This document shows positions 59,382-64,000 of a DNA stretch of 64,000 bases, piece by piece. Numbering within the stretch: the stretch's first letter is position 1; each line of letters opens with the position of its first letter. The translations under genes and the position numbers were made by a program. This DNA comes from CAYPTB01 sp964413535 (GTDB taxonomy: Bacteria; Planctomycetota; UBA1135; GCA-002686595). Location of the stretch: positions 124,001-188,000 of the forward strand of contig CAYPTB010000051.1 in the NCBI GenBank assembly GCA_964413535.1, given 5' to 3'. Under the pieces are notes generated by a model. The model did no database searches. It was not told the DNA's origin and worked only from the letters and a program-made list of their open reading frames with translations.

Positions 59382-59631
59382 GGGCGCAGCCTAGCGACCG
59401 ATGGGACGCGCGGCGACGCGCTGCGATACGCGGCGATGCGCGCCGATGCGCCGGCGTGGGCGCTTGTCCGGGTGCCGGTGACCCGACCGGCGCCGTGGTC
59501 GTCCGGGAGGGCGGTCCACCCTGGGTCTTGGTCGGGCATCCGAGGGGGGAGTAAGCTTCCGCTCCATCCTGCGCGCCCGCGCGCCAATCGGCCGCGCGAG
59601 CGCTCGCGCGGCTCGGAACGGAGAGAACGAC

Positions 59632-60042
59632 GTGGTTCGAATCGACGTCCACTACGAAGGCGACCTGCATTGTCGCGCCGTGCACGAGCCCTCCGCGACG
59701 GAGCTCGAGAGCGACGCACCGCGGGACAACCAGGGGCGCGGCGAGTCCTTCTCGCCCACGGACCTGCTCGCGACGTCGCTCGGGACGTGCATGCTCACCG
59801 TCATGGGGATCGTGGCGCGCAAGCACGACTGGAAGATCGAGGGAGCGAAGGCGACCGTCGTGAAGCACATGACGAGCGTGCCGGTCCGGCGCATCGCGAA
59901 GCTCGAGGTCGAGATCGCGATGCCGGCCGGGCTCGACGCGCGGGCGCGCGAGACACTCGAGCGCACCGCGCTCACCTGCCCGGTCTTCCAGAGCTTGAAC
60001 CCGGAGATCGAGATCCCCGTGCGCTTCGCCTGGGATTCGTGA
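59632..60042 (+). CDS. OsmC/Ohr-family protein
   Basis: A 136-residue thiol-dependent peroxidase-fold protein. The two conserved cysteines are Cys53 (SLGTCMLTVMGI) and Cys116 (ALTCPVFQSL), at the spacing expected for organic hydroperoxide reductases of the OsmC/YhfA branch. ESFSPTDLLATSLG is the family's helix start. GTG start with GGAGAG 6 bases upstream. Its stop overlaps the permease start (GTGA), so it is translated with an iron/B12-type ABC transporter, which would fit a role in oxidative stress linked to metal uptake. Confidence 0.9.
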   Translation: MVRIDVHYEGDLHCRAVHEPSATELESDAPRDNQGRGESFSPTDLLATSLGTCMLTVMGIVARKHDWKIEGAKATVVKHMTSVPVRRIAKLEVEIAMPAGLDARARETLERTALTCPVFQSLNPEIEIPVRFAWDS

Positions 60043-61121
60043 CGGCGCAGAGCTCGAGGGAGCGCCGCCGCGTGCCGGTGCGGATCGCGGCCGTCGTCTT
60101 GGCGCTCGCGCTCGTGGGACTCGCCGCGGCCGGCGTCGCGTCGGGCCCGGCCGGCTCGGTCGACGCCCGCGACGCGTGGCGCGGCTTCCTGGCCGTGCTC
60201 GGACTCGAGGAGCCGCTCGCCGGCCACGCGCAGACCATCGTGCGCCTGCGGCTGTACCGCACGCTGGTGGCCGTGGGCGTGGGAGCGGCGCTCTCGCTCT
60301 CCGGGGCGCTGTTGCAGGGACTCTTCCGCAATCCGCTCGCGTCGCCGTCCCTGATCGGCGTCTCGGCCGGCTCGGGGCTCGGCTCCGCCGTGGCGGTGCT
60401 GCTCGTGGGCGGTTACGGGCCGAGCGTCGGCGCGAGCGGCGCGTTCGCGCCCGTGCTCGTGTCGGCCTTCGCCTTCGTCGGCGCGTTGGCGGCCGCGCTG
60501 GTCGTGCTGCGCCTGGCCGCGCGGGGCGGACGCGTGTCCGTGCCGAGCCTGCTGCTCGCCGGCATCGCGTTGAACACCTGTCTCGCCGGCGCGCTCGCGG
60601 CGTTGCAGTCCTGGACGCTGCGCGACTACGAAGTGCACCGCGCGATCCTGGCCTGGACCTTCGGGACGCTCGAGGACCGCTTCGCGTACCACGTGGCCAT
60701 GATCTCGGGCGGGCTGTTCCTCTCGGCGCTCGTCATTCCGTTCGTGGCGGTCGAGCTCGACCTGTTCGCGGGCGGCGAGGAGGACGCCGAGTCGCTCGGC
60801 GTGAACACGCGGCGCGTGAAGCTCTTGGCCGTCTGCGCCGCGGCGCTCTCGGCCGGCTGCGCCGTCGCCGTCGCGGGACAGATCTCCTTCATCGGGCTCG
60901 TCGTGCCGCACCTCTTGCGGATCGTGACGGGGCCCTCGCACAAGACGCTCCTGCCGCTCGCGTTGCTCGGAGGCGGCGTCTTCCTGCTCGGCGCCGACGT
61001 GGCGCAGCGCGCGCTCTTTCCCGGCGCCTCCATGCAACCGGGCATCCTCATGTCGCTCGTCGGCGGTCCGTTCTTCCTGTACCTCGTGTGGCGCGAGCGG
61101 CGCACCCTGGAGGCCTGGTGA
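60039..61121 (+). CDS. FecCD/BtuC-family ABC transporter permease
   Basis: A 360-residue, about ten-helix permease of the iron-siderophore/heme/cobalamin uptake family. Typical phrases are LRLYRTLVAVGVGAALSLSGALLQGLFRNPLASP, LIGVSAGSGLGSAVAV and, in the ATPase-contact region, SLGVNTRRVKLLAVCAAAL followed by GQISFIGLVVPHLLRIVTG. The last helix carries GGPFFLYLVWR. GTG start at the overlap with the OsmC gene; stop overlaps the ATPase start. No substrate-binding protein or TonB receptor is encoded in the window, so the ligand (iron complex, heme or B12) cannot be named. Confidence 0.93.
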   Translation: MTAQSSRERRRVPVRIAAVVLALALVGLAAAGVASGPAGSVDARDAWRGFLAVLGLEEPLAGHAQTIVRLRLYRTLVAVGVGAALSLSGALLQGLFRNPLASPSLIGVSAGSGLGSAVAVLLVGGYGPSVGASGAFAPVLVSAFAFVGALAAALVVLRLAARGGRVSVPSLLLAGIALNTCLAGALAALQSWTLRDYEVHRAILAWTFGTLEDRFAYHVAMISGGLFLSALVIPFVAVELDLFAGGEEDAESLGVNTRRVKLLAVCAAALSAGCAVAVAGQISFIGLVVPHLLRIVTGPSHKTLLPLALLGGGVFLLGADVAQRALFPGASMQPGILMSLVGGPFFLYLVWRERRTLEAW

Positions 61122-61921
61122 CGTCCATCGAAGGACGCGGCCTGCGCCACCGCTACCCGTCGGGCGTGCTCGCGCTCGACGGCGTCGATCTCTCGCTCGC
61201 GGGCGGCGAGCTCGTGTGCGTGATCGGTCCCAACGGATCGGGCAAATCGACCCTGCTGCGCATCCTCGCCGGGCTGCTCGCGCCGGCCGAGGGCAGCGTG
61301 CGCGTGGACGGGCGCGACGTCGCGGCATGGACGAAGAAGGAGCGCGCGGCGCGCATCGCCGTCGTCCCGCAGTCCCTGTCCGCACTGCCGGAGATCCGCG
61401 TGCGTTCGTTCGTGATGGGCGGGCGCTACGGGCACATGGGCTTCTTCGGGCGGCACACGCTCGAGGACCTGCGCTGCGTGGAGCAAGCCCTCGCCGACGC
61501 GGACGTAGAGGACCTCGCCGAGCGTCTCTTCGCGGAGCTCTCGGGCGGCCAGCGCCAGCGCGCGCTGCTCGCCCGCGCCCTCGCGCAGACCTCGCCCCTG
61601 TGGCTCGTCGACGAGCCCACGACCTCGCTCGACCTCGAGCACCAGGTGCGGACGTTCGAGCTCATCGCGCGTCTGTGCGGCGACGGCAAGAGCGCGCTCG
61701 TCGTCACGCACGACCTCAACCTCGCGAGCCAGTTCGCGACCCGCATCGCGCTCTTCGACGGCGGCAGCATCGCCGCGCAGGGGAGCGCGGTGGAGGTCCT
61801 GCGCCAGGAGGTGCTCGAGCCCGTCTACGGCCCGCACCTCGCCTACGGCAACCTGCCGTCGCCGCACGGCGCGGGCGCGCGCCCGTTCGTCGTCCCATGG
61901 TTGCGCCGGGGCGAGCTATAG
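61118..61921 (+). CDS. FecE/BtuD-family ABC transporter ATP-binding protein
   Basis: A 267-residue ATPase that pairs with the permease before it. Walker A is GPNGSGKSTLL, the Q-loop lies in AVVPQSLSALPE, the signature is LSGGQRQRALLARALAQ, Walker B is LWLVDEPTTSLDL and the switch His is in LVVTHDLNLASQFATRI. The region between Q-loop and signature contains GGRYGHMGFFGRHT, the RYPH-type phrase of iron/B12 ATPases. GTG start at the GTGA overlap. Its gene closes the three-gene operon OsmC-permease-ATPase. Confidence 0.94.
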   Translation: MTSIEGRGLRHRYPSGVLALDGVDLSLAGGELVCVIGPNGSGKSTLLRILAGLLAPAEGSVRVDGRDVAAWTKKERAARIAVVPQSLSALPEIRVRSFVMGGRYGHMGFFGRHTLEDLRCVEQALADADVEDLAERLFAELSGGQRQRALLARALAQTSPLWLVDEPTTSLDLEHQVRTFELIARLCGDGKSALVVTHDLNLASQFATRIALFDGGSIAAQGSAVEVLRQEVLEPVYGPHLAYGNLPSPHGAGARPFVVPWLRRGEL

Positions 61922-62000
61922 GGCGCGCGACGCGGGCGTCCTCCTCGGCTACCATCCGCCCCCGCGTCCGTCGCTCCGCGAACCCGCGCGGCTCGAAACG

Positions 62001-62657
62001 ATGTCCGCCACCTCCACGCTCGTCACCGAGGAGCACTTCGCCTACCTGGCGGCGCGCACGGCGCCCGAGGATCCCTTCCTGGGCGAGCTCAAGCGCGCGG
62101 CGCGCGCGGAGAAGATCCCCGCCATCTGGATCTCGCCCGAGCAAGCGAGCTTCATGCAGATCCTGCTCAAGGCCTCGGGCGCGCGCGAGGTGGTCGAGGT
62201 CGGCACGCTCGCCGGATACTCCGCCATCGCGCTGGCGCGCGCGCTGCCCGAGGGCGGGCGCGTGACGACGATCGAGATCTCCGAGCACCACGCGGCGTTC
62301 GCCGAGCGCTGGATCGCGCGCTCCGACGCGGCGCGGAAGATCGAGGTCGTGCGCGGCGCCGGCGCGGACGTGCTGCCCGGTATCGCCGATCGCTCCGCCG
62401 ACGCGATGTTCCTCGACGCCGACAAGTCGGGCTACGGTGGCTACCTCGACCACGCCCTGCGCATCGTGCGCCCCGGCGGGCTCGTGCTCGTGGACAACGC
62501 CTTCGCCTTCGGTCATCTCCTCGACGCGGGCGAGGTCGAGGAAAGCGTGCGCGCGGTGCGCGCGTTCAACGACCGCATGGCCGGGACGCGCGGGTTGCAC
62601 GGCATCATCGTTCCGATCGGCGACGGCCTGTGGGTGGGCGTGGTGGAGCGGAGCTGA
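62001..62657 (+). CDS. class I SAM-dependent O-methyltransferase (family 3)
   Basis: A 218-residue enzyme of the catechol/caffeoyl-CoA O-methyltransferase type: ISPEQASFMQILLKASGAREVVEVGTLAGYSAIALARALP with the SAM-binding E(V/I)GT.AGYS motif, TTIEISEHHAAFAERWI, the metal-binding Asp in DAMFLDADKSGYGGYLDHAL and GLVLVDNAFAFGHLLD, and an end HGIIVPIGDGLWVGV. The divalent-metal residues appear intact. Physiological substrate unknown in bacteria. Three bases separate it from the PfkB gene. Confidence 0.92.
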   Translation: MSATSTLVTEEHFAYLAARTAPEDPFLGELKRAARAEKIPAIWISPEQASFMQILLKASGAREVVEVGTLAGYSAIALARALPEGGRVTTIEISEHHAAFAERWIARSDAARKIEVVRGAGADVLPGIADRSADAMFLDADKSGYGGYLDHALRIVRPGGLVLVDNAFAFGHLLDAGEVEESVRAVRAFNDRMAGTRGLHGIIVPIGDGLWVGVVERS

Positions 62658-62659
62658 GC

Positions 62660-63583
62660 GTGGCGAGCCGGCTGTGCGTGATGGGCGCGATCCACCTGGA
62701 CATCGTCGTCTCGACGCCGCGCTTCCCGCGCGCGGGCGAGCGCGTCGTCGCCGAGGCCTTCGCCTCGAGCGCGGGCGGCCGGGGCGCCCGGCTGGCCGTG
62801 GCGGCCGCGCGCCTAGGCGCCGACGTGGACCTCGTCGGCTGCCTGGGCGAGGACGCCTTCGGCGCGGACCTGCGCAGTCGTTTCGTCGCCGAGGGCGTGG
62901 ACGTGCGGCACGTCTCGACGCGCGCGGGGGGGCAGACGGGCCTGGGTTTGATCGGCGCCTTGCCCGGCGGGGAGGTCGGGGCGCTCGTCGTGCCCGGCGT
63001 GGACTCCGACTTCGGCGTGCAAGACGTCGAACGGGCGCGAGACACGATCGAGACGGCGTCCTTGCTCGCGCTGCAGCTCGAGCTCCCGCTGCCCGCCGTG
63101 CTGCGCGCCGCACGGATCGCGCGCGAGAAGGCCGTGCCGATCCTGCTCGACGCTTCGCCTCCGACGGAGCTCCCGCACGAGCTCCTCGATCTCGTCGACA
63201 CGCTCGTCGTGGCCAAGAGCGATGCCCTGCGCCTGCTCCGCGAAGAAGGGGAGATCGGCGCGACCGGAATGGCCCGGCGCCTGGGCGCGCTCGGACCGAA
63301 GCGCGTGGTCGTGGCGAACCGCGGCCGCTCCGCCGTGTTGTTCGACGGCGAGCAGGTCTTCGAGTGCGCGGGCTTCGGGGTCGAGCCGATCGACGGCACG
63401 GGAGCGCGCGACGCGTTCACCGGCGCGCTCGCGGTCGCCCTGCTCGCCGGCGTGCGACCCGAGGAGGCGCTGAAGAGCGCCTGCGCCGCCGGCGCGCTCG
63501 CCTCCATGCGGCGCGGCGCCCTCCCGTCCCTGCCGACGCGCGACCAGCTCGTGGCCTTCCTCGCCCGCCCGACGCGCGCGTGA
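62660..63583 (+). CDS. PfkB/ribokinase-family sugar kinase with altered motifs
   Basis: A 307-residue kinase of the ribokinase fold: RLCVMGAIHLDIVVSTPRFPRAGERV at the start, then GGRGARLAVAAARLGADVDLVG where ribokinases read GGKGANQA, and the catalytic base Asp251 in IDGTGARDAFTGALAVAL, where the family reads GAGDxF. The Gly to Arg change (250) within the anion hole next to the base and the Asn to Arg change in the substrate loop are unusual, so substrate and activity are uncertain. GTG start three bases after the methyltransferase stop. Confidence 0.82.
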   Translation: MASRLCVMGAIHLDIVVSTPRFPRAGERVVAEAFASSAGGRGARLAVAAARLGADVDLVGCLGEDAFGADLRSRFVAEGVDVRHVSTRAGGQTGLGLIGALPGGEVGALVVPGVDSDFGVQDVERARDTIETASLLALQLELPLPAVLRAARIAREKAVPILLDASPPTELPHELLDLVDTLVVAKSDALRLLREEGEIGATGMARRLGALGPKRVVVANRGRSAVLFDGEQVFECAGFGVEPIDGTGARDAFTGALAVALLAGVRPEEALKSACAAGALASMRRGALPSLPTRDQLVAFLARPTRA

Positions 63584-63607
63584 GGCCGCACCGCGCGCAG
63601 AACCGCG

Positions 63608-64000
63608 TCAGTCGCCGAAGTGGGCGAGCGTCTTTGGGGCGAAGAGGCCCTCGATGCGCATGCGGCCGGGGCGCGGGTCGCCGCTGAGCCAGGCCACGCC
63701 GCCCTTGCGGAAGGGGAGCGAGCCGGAGCGCGAGCCGAGCGCGAGCCACACGACTAGCTCGCCCATCCAGGGCTCGTGGCCGACGAGCGCGGCGCTCGTT
63801 CCCCCGATGCGCGCGAGGAGTTCCTCGGACGGCGGCGCGGCGAGCTCGGGGCACAGGACGAGTTCGCCGTCGAGCAGGGGCTCGAGCAGCTCGGCGGTCT
63901 GCGCGGCGCGCACGAGCGGGCTCGCGAGCACGCGGTCGAGGCGCACGCCCAGACGGTCGAGCCCGCGCACCTCGTCGCGAAAGCGTTGGATGCCGCGCGG
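63608..64000 (-). CDS. SixA-type phosphohistidine phosphatase (5' end outside window)
   Basis: The last 130 residues of a histidine-phosphatase-superfamily protein; the start and the RHG motif lie beyond the right edge. Visible are RLDRVLASPLVRAAQTAELLEPLL (the SPxxRAxQTA motif), LVGHEPWMGELVVWLA with the second catalytic His, and FRKGGVAWLSGDPRPG near the end. These are typical of SixA, which removes phosphate from phosphohistidine of phosphotransfer proteins. It is convergent with the PfkB gene. Confidence 0.87.
   Translation of the reverse strand, partial: PRGIQRFRDEVRGLDRLGVRLDRVLASPLVRAAQTAELLEPLLDGELVLCPELAAPPSEELLARIGGTSAALVGHEPWMGELVVWLALGSRSGSLPFRKGGVAWLSGDPRPGRMRIEGLFAPKTLAHFGD

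Noticed and set aside
59490..59520. Dyad GGTGCCGGT/ACCGGCGCC between SDR and OsmC genes as an operator
   Set aside because: One mismatch in 9 bp and a purely GC-rich sequence; such imperfect dyads are common at this base composition.

Overview
The window is 64 kb of very GC-rich, densely packed bacterial chromosome. About 55 genes are recognisable, many joined by ATGA or GTGA overlaps, with frequent GTG and TTG starts. There are no rRNA or tRNA genes, phage genes, insertion sequences or CRISPR arrays that I can support. The gene mix points to a Gram-negative-type, environmental bacterium, most likely a GC-rich member of the Planctomycetota: a type II secretion/pseudopilus operon, system II cytochrome c maturation, an FHA Ser/Thr kinase, an exosortase with a PEP-CTERM substrate, PadR/HAAS regulation, stand-alone Clp N-domain proteins and a gliding-type ABC transporter. 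The phylum is an inference; no rRNA is present to confirm it.

Left part (1-16.9 kb). A cytochrome c maturation pair (resB, ccsA) runs straight into folD and a rhomboid protease. A large secreted protein of unknown function and serS follow. Facing them on the minus strand is a seven-gene pseudopilus/type II secretion operon (gspD-E-F-G-H-I-J) with a good sigma-70-type promoter at its head.

Middle left (16.9-34.5 kb, mostly plus strand). A PTS EIIA-type protein comes first. A minus-strand fusion of a Sua5/YrdC tRNA-modification enzyme with a low-molecular-weight phosphatase follows. Next are a sensorless NtrB-type histidine kinase with a sigma-54 activator, dnaK behind a near-consensus -24/-12 element, a four-gene ABC/GldG/DUF4340 operon, a helicase-exonuclease pair resembling MrfA/MrfB, and a dynamin-like GTPase.

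Middle right (34.5-50 kb). The minus strand carries a membrane-anchored KAP-like NTPase, purN, a degenerate purine-nucleoside-phosphorylase-like protein, a large FHA Ser/Thr kinase, yggS and tilS. The plus strand carries the glycolytic pair gap-pgk. Convergent with pgk is a compact minus-strand cassette: padR, a HAAS/VIT/vWA protein ending in a PEP-CTERM signal, an exosortase and an EpsI-like protein, with a perfect 12-bp-arm palindrome in front of padR. I regard this cassette as the most interesting system in the window.

Right part (50-64 kb). Housekeeping genes (rpe, accD, panB) alternate with a decayed zone at 52.1-53.9 kb. That zone holds remnants of a response regulator and of a YfcC-type transporter, each broken by a single-base frameshift, around an intact outer-membrane barrel gene. 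A zinc metallopeptidase, a methyltransferase, two tandem Clp N-domain proteins, an SDR enzyme, an OsmC-permease-ATPase operon of the iron/B12 ABC type, an O-methyltransferase, a PfkB kinase and the end of a SixA-type phosphatase complete the window.
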